NCBI RefSeq assembly: GCF_000157915.1
Contig: NZ_EQ973635.1
Location: forward strand, 171,020 to 221,273
Direction: 5' to 3'
Origin: Phocaeicola coprophilus DSM 18228 = JCM 13818
Lineage (GTDB): Bacteria > Bacteroidota > Bacteroidia > Bacteroidales > Bacteroidaceae
Length of the DNA stretch: 50,254 nt
Shown here: positions 8,814-17,485 of the stretch, piece after piece
Layout: each line of letters begins with the position of its first letter
Position numbering within the stretch: the first letter of the stretch is position 1
Notes under the pieces: model-generated
Seen by the model: only the letters and a program-made list of their open reading frames with translations
Database searches by the model: none
Told to the model about the DNA's origin: nothing
Program-made: the position numbers and the translations under genes

Positions 8814-11800
8814 TTAGTTCAAGATCTTAATTTCCGAACCTGTCGCAAAATCATCACCGTTCTGTGAACTTAGAGCCGTGAAACGTACATAACGTGCCTT
8901 TACAGGTTTGGTGAACATGACACGTTTCTCCTCCTGATTATTTTCAAATGAACCCTTAACGATGATTTCTCCCCAGTTCTTACCATCATTACTTACCTGT
9001 AACTGATAATCCTTGATGTTTCCGTTACTGCTGTTCTGACGTGGCAAATAAGTAAATCCTTTGATTGTTTTTACCTCCGCACAATCAAAATCTATCCAAT
9101 GCGGATATTTCGCCACCGTAACAGAATATACAGTATGCCAATATGTATTGGGGTCACCATCAACCAAATGGCTGGCATCACCTTCTCCTTTCTCCGCACT
9201 GCTTGCATAAATAACCTCAACCGGTATACTTTCAATCTTATTAAACTCAAACGTAACTCTCAGTTGTTCATTATCCTTATACCAGGCTGTAACCTTTCCG
9301 CCTTCACGCAGACCAAATGGTTCCTTGTAATCGAAAACCTTCTTTGAATCATTTATACTATAACATATCACTGCATTCTTTCTGGCTGTTGTTATATTCA
9401 GCATACCAGCACGGTCCCGTGACATACCCAAAGGCATTTCACCGGCAGCCGAAACCTTTGCCCTCTGAGTCAAATCATTTCCAGCCGGACGAATGATGAA
9501 ACCCATCATATGATTGCCCGCTTTGATCCGATCTTCTTCCAAAGGAGCATCCTGTCCACAACTGCTTCCGCCTAATCCCATCATCTTCAGGTCAAGATGC
9601 AGATAGTTACCGTCTGATTCAGGAAGTTGATAAGGATGGGGAGCTTCCACCATTTGCATGGCAGACCATGGCAATGCAGAAGCCGAAAGAGGTGAAGCAG
9701 CCGAAATAAACAATGCTCCTTGCCCTTCTGAATCCGTCAAAGCACACCAGCGTACCCCTTCACGATTCCCCATGGACTGTGGTTTGGGGAAGTTTACAAA
9801 CTGCTCTTTCACCGTACTGTTATACAACTCCACAAAAGCACCGTTCATTCGGTCATTATAGTTGTTATGAGGGCCACGACCATAATACGTGTAACAGCCC
9901 AGATCTTCAGGAGTCTTCATCACATATCCCAACCGTGCCAGATCCAGACTTGGTTCATTCGATATGATATTTGCCTGCAATTCTATGGAGCCATCCGTGT
10001 AAACAGTCCAGATCTGATTGGTAGTAAATTTAAAATCATCCGGCCCGAAATCCCTGGACCTGGTAATCTCATATTTTCCGGAACTGATACCCAGATCACG
10101 GATCTTATAGCCACATGGAGACTGAGACTCAACAGTATAAGCAATAATTACTGAGCCATCCTTACGCGTATAAACTGATTGGTTCAAAACCTTATGATGC
10201 AAATTATTCAATCCTTTTGCAAACCACTGCCCGTAAGCCCAGTTATCATTATCCGTCTGTGCACGGAAAGCATCAAGCTTAGGACCATTACCGTCTGTGA
10301 ATATCATCTTATTGCCATACTGCAAGCTATGGATTGTGCCTGTCATATTATTAAACACAACAGTAAAATCATCACCTTTAACAATATATTCGTCTTTTGA
10401 TCTGTCCAGACTTATCCGACCACCTCCAGACACTTCAGCAATACTTGCAAAAGTTTCAGCTGATTTCACCGGCAACTGTTCTTCCATCTGTACAAATCCC
10501 TTTCTGGCCCATGGCATATCCTCGGCCAGCAAGAACTGTACCTTGACAAAATATTCACTCTGAGCATCCAGACTACTGAAGTCATATGGTATTGTGTAAC
10601 TAACCCTTTCACGAGGCCCTGCCACACTGCGAGTCCCTTTAAATACATTGCTTTCCTGGACCTTCTTTCCGTCTTTCCATAAAGACCATACCATATCATA
10701 ACCAGACATCGGTTCAAAATAATTTTTGTTGAACACTTCAATCTGTCCCTTCTTCATGTCAATCGCCTTTACTCCAACATTCTGGTAAACCTTTTTAACC
10801 TCAAAGTATTCAGGCTTAGGCTTGTGACCGGGAAACAAAATACCATTCATACAAAACATTCCGTCGTTGGGCTTTTCTCCGAAATCGCCTCCGTATGCCA
10901 GATATTTCTCGCCGGTTATCTTATCATAATTATAAAGAGACTGATCAACCCAATCCCAGATAGCACCCCCACAGAAGAAATTAGTAGACTCAATAGCCTC
11001 CCAGTAATCTTCCAGGTTTCCACCGGCATTACCCATAGAATGAGCATATTCTGATATATGGAACGGATATTTGATATTAAAAGTTCCTTTGACAGCCTCA
11101 CGGGTCCAGGGTATAGGCGGATATTGATTAGATCCCATATCTACAATGTCATTGTTGCGCTCATACTGTACAGGACGACTGACATCGTATGCCTTAATCG
11201 CATTATATGCAGCCACGAAATTCTTGCCCGGACCGGCCTCGTTTCCTAATGACCATACTACGATAGAAGGATGATTTACATGTGCATGAACCAGTTCCAT
11301 AACCCGGGCAACATGAGCATCTTCAAATTCCGGCACATGTGACAGGGATTCTTTTCCATAATAATATTCATGACTTTCCAGATTGGCTTCGTCCTCCAGA
11401 TAGATACCATATTTATCGCACAAATAATACCAGTAAGGATCGCATGAATAATGAGAGTTACGGACATGGTTAATATTTCCGCGCTTCATAATCATGATTT
11501 CCTCTTCCATCTGTTCATGTGTAATGCTGTTACCACTGTTCGGATTGATTTCCTGACGGTTTACTCCTTTCAACTTCACAGGCTTGTTGTTCACATAGAA
11601 ATAACGCCCTTTCAGACCGAACTCATCGTCTTTAGCCTCCGTATCGCGTATCTCCACCTTGCAAATGCCAAAATAAGAAGATACAATATCGATGATCTTG
11701 CCTTTTTTATCTTTCAGCTCAGCAACCAAGGTATAGCGGTTAGGCTCTTCTGCCGACCACAATCTGGCTCCTGCAATTTCAAATCTGGTTGATACATTCC

Positions 11801-12827
11801 GACTGGCGTCCTTATCTAAGACAAAGGTTTCAGAAACAACAGGTTTTCCCACCTGCCCTACAATCTCATCAGAGTATAATTTGTTCTGATATACACTATA
11901 AGTCAAGGAATAACCTTTAACTGCTTTAGCCCCCAGGTTGCGCAACATGGCATTTACCTCTACGGAAGCACCGCCGGCAGTCAGATCGGTATTGATCTTC
12001 ATGTCACGTAATTCCACCTTCGATGTAGAAGTCAGATACGTATCACGAAAGATTCCCGGTAGCCGGTACATGTCCTGAGCTTCCAGAAATGATCCGTCGG
12101 AATTACGATAAACCTCTACGGCTACCATATTTTCACCCTTGACAAGATAATCACTGATATTAAAAGATGCCGTATTTCTTGAATTCTTTGAGAATCCTAC
12201 ATATTTTCCATTAATCCATAAATAGAAAAATGAATTGACACCATCGAAATTAATATATACCTCACGCTCCCTCCAGTCCTCAGGTATGCGGAAAGTCCTG
12301 CGATACGAACCGACTTCGTTACGGTATTTATATGTTGTCCAGTCTTTGTTCGGCTCACGCATCACTCCTCCTTTCCAGTCACCAACTACCTTTGTATGCT
12401 TAAAGATGACAGGCTGGTTACAATATATCGGCACTCCATATTTTAAGGAACCATCTTTCTGTATACCGACAACATTCCAACATGAAGGAACAGTAATATC
12501 ATCCCAGGCAGCAACATCGAACTGAGTTTCATAAAAGGCCTTCGGACGTTCATCCGGATTAGGAGCCCAATGAAATTTCCATGTTCCATTCAGACTCTGC
12601 CAGTAAGAACTGGCTTCCGGCTGTACTCTCCTGGCACTTTCCACATCAGCAAAAGAAAAGAAATAAGCACGCGGCTGTTCTTTGTTTAATGACAGTTTTT
12701 CCGGTGCCTCCCATTCTGTTCCTTTCGGCTCTGCCTCAGTTCCATAAAGAAAGCCACCTAATGGCTGCTGGGCAAAAGCACCCATTGTCAAGCAGCAAAA
12801 AAATAAATTTAAGGTAATTCTTTTCAT
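8814..12827 (-). CDS. GH2 beta-galactosidase with C-terminal discoidin (F5/8C) domain
   Basis: A 1337-residue secreted enzyme (signal peptide ending GAFAQQ) for exo-hydrolysis of beta-galactosides in the periplasm or at the cell surface. The order is: a sugar-binding jelly roll (WQSLNGTWKFHW, VPSCWN), Ig-like domain, and TIM barrel with acid/base Glu530 in WSLGNEAG and nucleophile Glu593 in ISEYAHSMGN. A Bgal small-chain-like domain follows (YYGRGPHNNYNDR). A discoidin-type carbohydrate-binding domain occupies ~1200-1337 (LVDGDPNTYWHT, PHWIDFD, ARYVRFTA). LacZ of E. coli is ~1020 residues, so the tail accounts for the extra length. It sits among beta-propeller lipoproteins without SusC/SusD. 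A TACTTTTG -7 element lies ~65 nt upstream. Other GH2 specificities are possible, but the motifs favour beta-galactosidase. Confidence 0.92.
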   Translation of the reverse strand: MKRITLNLFFCCLTMGAFAQQPLGGFLYGTEAEPKGTEWEAPEKLSLNKEQPRAYFFSFADVESARRVQPEASSYWQSLNGTWKFHWAPNPDERPKAFYETQFDVAAWDDITVPSCWNVVGIQKDGSLKYGVPIYCNQPVIFKHTKVVGDWKGGVMREPNKDWTTYKYRNEVGSYRRTFRIPEDWREREVYINFDGVNSFFYLWINGKYVGFSKNSRNTASFNISDYLVKGENMVAVEVYRNSDGSFLEAQDMYRLPGIFRDTYLTSTSKVELRDMKINTDLTAGGASVEVNAMLRNLGAKAVKGYSLTYSVYQNKLYSDEIVGQVGKPVVSETFVLDKDASRNVSTRFEIAGARLWSAEEPNRYTLVAELKDKKGKIIDIVSSYFGICKVEIRDTEAKDDEFGLKGRYFYVNNKPVKLKGVNRQEINPNSGNSITHEQMEEEIMIMKRGNINHVRNSHYSCDPYWYYLCDKYGIYLEDEANLESHEYYYGKESLSHVPEFEDAHVARVMELVHAHVNHPSIVVWSLGNEAGPGKNFVAAYNAIKAYDVSRPVQYERNNDIVDMGSNQYPPIPWTREAVKGTFNIKYPFHISEYAHSMGNAGGNLEDYWEAIESTNFFCGGAIWDWVDQSLYNYDKITGEKYLAYGGDFGEKPNDGMFCMNGILFPGHKPKPEYFEVKKVYQNVGVKAIDMKKGQIEVFNKNYFEPMSGYDMVWSLWKDGKKVQESNVFKGTRSVAGPRERVSYTIPYDFSSLDAQSEYFVKVQFLLAEDMPWARKGFVQMEEQLPVKSAETFASIAEVSGGGRISLDRSKDEYIVKGDDFTVVFNNMTGTIHSLQYGNKMIFTDGNGPKLDAFRAQTDNDNWAYGQWFAKGLNNLHHKVLNQSVYTRKDGSVIIAYTVESQSPCGYKIRDLGISSGKYEITRSRDFGPDDFKFTTNQIWTVYTDGSIELQANIISNEPSLDLARLGYVMKTPEDLGCYTYYGRGPHNNYNDRMNGAFVELYNSTVKEQFVNFPKPQSMGNREGVRWCALTDSEGQGALFISAASPLSASALPWSAMQMVEAPHPYQLPESDGNYLHLDLKMMGLGGSSCGQDAPLEEDRIKAGNHMMGFIIRPAGNDLTQRAKVSAAGEMPLGMSRDRAGMLNITTARKNAVICYSINDSKKVFDYKEPFGLREGGKVTAWYKDNEQLRVTFEFNKIESIPVEVIYASSAEKGEGDASHLVDGDPNTYWHTVYSVTVAKYPHWIDFDCAEVKTIKGFTYLPRQNSSNGNIKDYQLQVSNDGKNWGEIIVKGSFENNQEEKRVMFTKPVKARYVRFTALSSQNGDDFATGSEIKILN

Positions 12828-12892
12828 TTAGTTTTCTTTTTTCTATTTAAGGTAATACAATATGATAAGCAGACTATTAAAGATAATTTCTG

Positions 12893-12900
12893 CAAAAGTA
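12893..12900 (-). promoter_or_regulatory. -7 element for the GH2 gene
   Basis: TACTTTTG on the minus strand fits the Bacteroidetes TAnnTTTG box, giving a leader of about 60 nt. No clear -33 TTTG was found. A run of seven C lies at 12916-12922. Confidence 0.5.
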
Positions 12901-13015
12901 TATGAAAGAATTTTACCCCCCCATTTTCACAATTATTAACCTCCCTGCTTCATATAATCATCTAGCTGGTCATCAAGCCACATGTAAGTTATCCACCCCT
13001 TCCCATATATACAAG

Positions 13016-13072
13016 TTCTCCTGTTCCTCTCTTTGATTCTACATCAGTCACCAAACAAAAGGAACAGGAGAA
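13016..13072 (-). terminator. 13-bp inverted repeat between the propeller and GH2 genes
   Basis: The arms 13016-13028 (TTCTCCTGTTCCT) and 13060-13072 are perfectly complementary with a 31-nt loop. The repeat follows the stop of the upstream propeller gene and precedes the GH2 promoter. A terminator is likely, but no T-run follows on the minus strand, so an operator or an RNA stability structure is also possible. Confidence 0.45.
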
Positions 13073-13098
13073 CAGGCAAGTATTTCTGTCTTTATTTA

Positions 13099-14322
13099 TC
13101 AAACTTTTTCTTTACAATAAACCACCATAAGAACCGGATTACTGTCCTCCGTCAGTTCCATCAGCTGGGGATGCTTAAGGATTGAAGGATTCTCCTCTGC
13201 CATTTCAACAATCTTCTCTGCCGGTAATAGAGACAACAAGATATTGGAGCCTACGACGTTTTGCGGATAGAAAGGAATGCTGGCATTACCGCACATATCA
13301 TTTAAGATAGCACCGTCACGCACCTCAAAGCTTTCCTTTTTATGTTTGTCATAAACCAACAAATGCATATCATCAATAGCCGAACTCTTCAATTGCCAAT
13401 AACAGTACGGCATGAAAACCCAGGTATCAGTTTCCAGTGCCTGGGTGCGTATGTAAGAGGATGAAGTCGATTCAAAGGCTTTCCTGTCCGCCCCTATAAC
13501 TTCTGGCCTGTGTTCAACGGGCATGGAATATCTGCCCAGATCAAAGACATACCGTGGCTTCAGCGAATCAGGAGTAACAACAAACAAGGTGTCATTGTAA
13601 TATTCCTTATAACATACCATATCCTTATAACGGAACATATAACGGTCGTCATCAAAATGTACCAGGGAAACATAATCTGTTTTAGTGTCAAACAGGTCAC
13701 TCCGTGAAAAGGCTCTGATTGTATCCCCTTCTGCACCGGCCACCAATATTCTGTCTTTTTCCTTTCCGCTAAGATTATATTGAAAGCATGCCGAAACACT
13801 GTCATTAAGCATGGCAAATGCCCATGAAGAAAAGGATGGAGTTTTCCGGGTATATAAGTATGATCCTGTTTCCATATCATATACATTAATATTCTTACCC
13901 GGTGACAATACATATACATGTCCCAAAGTCTCGTCAATATCAATGCACACTGCAGAAGTATACTGACCCGGGCCGTTTCCGCGTGAACCTATCGTCCGAA
14001 CAAATTTTCCTTCATCGGTAAACTGATAAACATTCTTATACGAATACAAGAACCAATACCGGGAACTTTTCAATATTCCACCTTTTTGAATACGGTTCAT
14101 AAGGGAAGCATCCGTCGTTTCCAGCGGAATAAAACGTACAGAGTCTGCTATTTCACTGAGTTTAAAATCCCGTTCCGAACCGACAGCCTGCTCAAAAGGA
14201 ATATGAACAGGATATCCGGTTAAATCAGATACGTCTTGAGCCTGTTCTTTTTTATTTCCACAAGACAAGAAGAACAGAGAAGATATACAGATAAAGAAAC
14301 AGGATTGCAAATTCTTTTTCAT
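13099..14322 (-). CDS. 6-bladed beta-propeller lipoprotein (copy 2)
   Basis: A 407-residue lipoprotein with signal peptide ending FFLSCGN (lipobox Cys ~residue 21). The family marks are RFIPLETTDASLMN, FVRTIGSRGNGPGQY and a closing NPVLMVVYC. Between them are regularly spaced Y-D-x-E-T/G-x-Y strands expected of propeller blades. It follows copy 3 after a 53-nt gap, so both probably belong to one transcript starting at the 15648 promoter. It precedes the GH2 gene, from which a hairpin separates it. No catalytic residues are recognisable; a ligand-binding or scaffolding role in the envelope is the best guess from the fold. Confidence 0.83.
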   Translation of the reverse strand: MKKNLQSCFFICISSLFFLSCGNKKEQAQDVSDLTGYPVHIPFEQAVGSERDFKLSEIADSVRFIPLETTDASLMNRIQKGGILKSSRYWFLYSYKNVYQFTDEGKFVRTIGSRGNGPGQYTSAVCIDIDETLGHVYVLSPGKNINVYDMETGSYLYTRKTPSFSSWAFAMLNDSVSACFQYNLSGKEKDRILVAGAEGDTIRAFSRSDLFDTKTDYVSLVHFDDDRYMFRYKDMVCYKEYYNDTLFVVTPDSLKPRYVFDLGRYSMPVEHRPEVIGADRKAFESTSSSYIRTQALETDTWVFMPYCYWQLKSSAIDDMHLLVYDKHKKESFEVRDGAILNDMCGNASIPFYPQNVVGSNILLSLLPAEKIVEMAEENPSILKHPQLMELTEDSNPVLMVVYCKEKV

Positions 14323-14375
14323 ATCGACACAGTTTAATAAAACCTTCAGTTCGTGAACGAGAAGTTCAAGATCAA

Positions 14376-15575
14376 TCAGTTTTTAAGTTTGGCAAACAAT
14401 ACAATATTATTGTCATTCTCATCAATGTCGTCATGCAATGACTGGATACGCGATCTGACTTCATCGGAAAGTTCCTTGTCTTCCAGGGCTTTCTCCAGCC
14501 GATCTTTCAAAGTAAGCGGTTCCATGTTCGCTACATGATACCCATTCGAGAAACTGATCCAGGGTGCTGGTATATTCAGATAATCATTTCTCAATCGCAT
14601 GAAGTTACCCTTCAAGGTTTCTTTATCTACGATATAACATACAGGTTCAGAACTTGTCCAGCTAGTTTTAGACACTTGTACCGGGAAAGAAGCATCTCCG
14701 ATAAAATGATGCGGCAATTCATAAAATCCGTGCCAGGGTATTGGATCCTGATTGAATCTTACGGTAAATTTAGGCTCAAGCTGATTCTTCTCATAATTAT
14801 AGTGATACAAAGAATCCGGTCTGGTATCGGGCATGATAACGCAGAGCATCACATCATAATCCGAGGTATTTCTGGCATCATAGACTTCGTTACTGTAATC
14901 CCTGGGTACGGTAAGATGGCGTGGAGCGACTGACTGTATTCTCTTTCCATGCATATCCTGCACCCAAACCACTTCATTGATTATACTTTCGAAAGGCAAA
15001 GCAGTAACAGTCACTGTGGAATCGGATGTATTGACTCTGAACTTTCCTTTACCCACACGTACACCAAGCGGGATGTTCGGTTGGGGATTTCCCTTCAGGT
15101 CGAATACCAGAATTCTGTCGGATTGCCACGGAAGAATATAGATGCGGTTATGCTTCTCGTCAAGCTGCTCTGCGTAAGTATTCATGTATTCATCAGGCCC
15201 CTGTCCGTAAGAACCTATGGAACAAACAAACTCTCCGTTACGCTTAAACAGTTTATAAGGAACCTGCTTGTTGTTGCTCACCAATATATAGTTGTCGGAC
15301 ACAGTGGTTCTCACCCATCCTCCCACCAGAGCCTCATCCCGGTTATCAAGCTTTACGACCTGAAGTTCTTCGGTCAGCAGGCTCAACGGAATATCAACCG
15401 TATCATTAGCCTTTGAAAGATCACAGGCGATTAAGTCACCGGTCGGGAGCTGGACGCGTTCGGCTATAACCGGCATATCAGTCATTACGTTCTTTGTGTC
15501 AGAACAGGAAACCATACCGACTGCCGTCAGTGCAACGGCAAGTGCCTGCCATGAAAAGGAAACTTTTGTTCTCAT
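14376..15575 (-). CDS. 6-bladed beta-propeller lipoprotein (copy 3, divergent)
   Basis: A 399-residue lipoprotein with signal peptide ending VGMVSCSD. It keeps the blade motif FVCSIGSYGQGPDEY and the opening V-x-L-x-x-x-D-x-A position. The PLETTD signature of the other copies is changed here to VKLDNRDEALV, and the usual NPV C-terminus to NNIVLFAKL. A long charged helix-rich tail (RLEKALEDKELSDEVRSR) is unique to it. It is first in a probable two-gene operon with copy 2 and is preceded by a perfect TAACTTTG -7 element. It lies just downstream of the TPR regulator at 15778. The divergence suggests a different ligand or partner. Confidence 0.78.
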   Translation of the reverse strand: MRTKVSFSWQALAVALTAVGMVSCSDTKNVMTDMPVIAERVQLPTGDLIACDLSKANDTVDIPLSLLTEELQVVKLDNRDEALVGGWVRTTVSDNYILVSNNKQVPYKLFKRNGEFVCSIGSYGQGPDEYMNTYAEQLDEKHNRIYILPWQSDRILVFDLKGNPQPNIPLGVRVGKGKFRVNTSDSTVTVTALPFESIINEVVWVQDMHGKRIQSVAPRHLTVPRDYSNEVYDARNTSDYDVMLCVIMPDTRPDSLYHYNYEKNQLEPKFTVRFNQDPIPWHGFYELPHHFIGDASFPVQVSKTSWTSSEPVCYIVDKETLKGNFMRLRNDYLNIPAPWISFSNGYHVANMEPLTLKDRLEKALEDKELSDEVRSRIQSLHDDIDENDNNIVLFAKLKN

Positions 15576-15647
15576 AATCCTATTATTTTAGTTTGTCATT
15601 AATAAGGTTAGCATTATATTTTTTGACTTTTGCTTTCTTCAACAGCA

Positions 15648-15655
15648 CAAAGTTA
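15648..15655 (-). promoter_or_regulatory. -7 element for propeller copies 3 and 2
   Basis: TAACTTTG on the minus strand is an exact TAnnTTTG match, ~73 nt upstream of ATG 15575. The 15576-15777 gap holds no other recognisable feature. Confidence 0.5.
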
Positions 15656-15777
15656 GATACTCCCCTTCAATTATTCCCTAAAACATATTGGACATTTCCC
15701 CGTTACAGACAAACCTTGTTTTTATTGATTATCAAAAAGATACAGAGGAGCCATTATCCCTGTATGATGGACATCTG

Positions 15778-17442
15778 CTAAAAAGAACGTAAAAAATCAT
15801 CCAGACTGAGCTGTTCATCTGTCACATTCATCTTCTCGGTCTTGATACGGAATTTGCGTTTGGATATTGCAGCTTTACTTACACAGTAAATGTCAGAAAG
15901 GTCTTTCATATTGACATTTAATTTAACCAGACAGCAGAAACGGAGATCCTTCTCCGTCATCAACGGATAGGCCTCAGCCAACCTTTTTGTAAAACCGTCG
16001 AAAGCTTCATTGACGGTCTGCTGGATTTCTCCCCACTCCTCTTCGCTGAGCGTGATACGTGCAGAAGGATCCTTCTCACTTTTCTGCGCTAAGGAAGGCA
16101 GTTTCCCATAGACCGACAGTTTTCGGAACAGCGCCGCACGCAAATCGGCCACCTTAACCTGTTGCTGTGCTTCCTGCTCTCTCAGCGTAGTCAACTCCGT
16201 TTCTTTCTGAAGGAGTGCATTTTCATAGCGCAACTTACGGGTTTCCTCTTCGATCTGTTCATTCCGAAGCCGTTCGTCAGTCAGCATCCGGCGACGCTTC
16301 TCCCGCAGATAACCGATCATCAATCCGCCTGCAAGCAGGGAAGCCACCAAAAGACCACTCATCAGCCAGATCAATTGTTGCTGACGTTTCATCCTTACCA
16401 GATAAAGTTCATTTTCCACACGGACACGTCGGAACTCTTCAGCCGATTTCGTAAAATTCAGTCCCCTCCGGGCATCTTCCTCCTGATGACGCAACCGTTC
16501 ACTTTGCCAATATAAGTTTTCTGGCAGTTGGAATTTCTGGAAACGGTCGAGCAGGATTTGGGATGCCATCCGGGATACATCAGTTGAAAGACTCTGCGAT
16601 GCCAGCTGAAAATAATGGTAAGCTGAGTCCAGAGCCATTACAGACTCATACGACTTTCCCCGAAGGTACAACCGTACTGCCGCTCCATCCCGGTTGGGAA
16701 TACGAAGATACTGGCTGGCCTGCAAGGCTTCTTTCCAGCGTTTCTCATTCTCCAGCCAGGACATCCGGAACATCACCACCTCGTGCCGGAGCCAGGAGTA
16801 ATCCTCGTCTTCCGGTAAAGAAGCAAACAGATGCCTGTATTCCTCTTCTGCCTGTTCCTTATATCCGTTTTTCGACAACAGGGAAATGCGATAACAGGCT
16901 GTACGGACTTTAGATATCGTATCAAAGGCTAAGGCGATAGCCTGATCAGCCATCTGCAGGGCCAGTGAATCTTCCTTTTTCTGAATATAGGCTTCCCGTC
17001 TGAATGAATAAATCTGAACGAGAAGCGTATCCGACAAGGCCGGATATTCCTTCTGGAATGTATCTGACATCGACAACACTGAGTCAAACTGGTTTTTCCA
17101 AAGCGCAATCCGGATCTCCATCATCTTTAATGATTTCATCAGGCGCTGATTGTCTGCTTCCCGACAAGCCTCCTGACCAGCCTGTATCAGTGAATCCAGC
17201 AAAGCCGATCTGCCTGTATTAAAGTTCAGCTGGGCTTTCAGATAGCAATATCGGGCCCGCCCGGAAGCATCCATGCGTTCGGGATGTTCGATCTGCATCA
17301 GATAATAATCGCAGCTGTCCAGCGATATCCGGCTTGTCCGTTCGGCCTCTTCCAGCAAATATCCGGACGATGGAGAACAGGCTGACAACAGAATGATCAG
17401 GAAAAATATCAAAGGTGGAAACTTCATCGGGTTGTTTTTCAT
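15778..17442 (-). CDS. TPR-transmembrane-HTH regulator (copy 1)
   Basis: A 554-residue protein. It has an N-terminal signal with a lipobox-like LLSAC (Cys22), and TPR-like helical repeats over ~30-330. A single hydrophobic span lies at ~357-378, followed by RRR. A strong coiled coil covers ~380-430. The C-terminal ~60 residues (LTEKDLRFCCLVKL, then DLSDIYCVSKAAISKRKFR) look like a LuxR-type helix-turn-helix. The layout predicts periplasmic TPRs sensing something, with a cytoplasmic DNA-binding end. This is comparable to the SusR-like membrane regulators known in Bacteroides, but that kinship is inferred. It begins 43 nt after the second copy's stop, with its own TATTTTTG box. Probable targets are the adjacent propeller genes or the GH2 gene. 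Confidence 0.72.
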   Translation of the reverse strand: MKNNPMKFPPLIFFLIILLSACSPSSGYLLEEAERTSRISLDSCDYYLMQIEHPERMDASGRARYCYLKAQLNFNTGRSALLDSLIQAGQEACREADNQRLMKSLKMMEIRIALWKNQFDSVLSMSDTFQKEYPALSDTLLVQIYSFRREAYIQKKEDSLALQMADQAIALAFDTISKVRTACYRISLLSKNGYKEQAEEEYRHLFASLPEDEDYSWLRHEVVMFRMSWLENEKRWKEALQASQYLRIPNRDGAAVRLYLRGKSYESVMALDSAYHYFQLASQSLSTDVSRMASQILLDRFQKFQLPENLYWQSERLRHQEEDARRGLNFTKSAEEFRRVRVENELYLVRMKRQQQLIWLMSGLLVASLLAGGLMIGYLREKRRRMLTDERLRNEQIEEETRKLRYENALLQKETELTTLREQEAQQQVKVADLRAALFRKLSVYGKLPSLAQKSEKDPSARITLSEEEWGEIQQTVNEAFDGFTKRLAEAYPLMTEKDLRFCCLVKLNVNMKDLSDIYCVSKAAISKRKFRIKTEKMNVTDEQLSLDDFLRSF

Positions 17443-17467
17443 ACAATCTCACTTTATAATAGCAGGG

Positions 17468-17475
17468 CAAAAATA
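17468..17475 (-). promoter_or_regulatory. -7 element for TPR-HTH regulator copy 1
   Basis: TATTTTTG on the minus strand fits TAnnTTTG, 25 nt before ATG 17442 and inside the short gap after copy 2. Confidence 0.45.
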
Positions 17476-17485
17476 AACATTCTTT

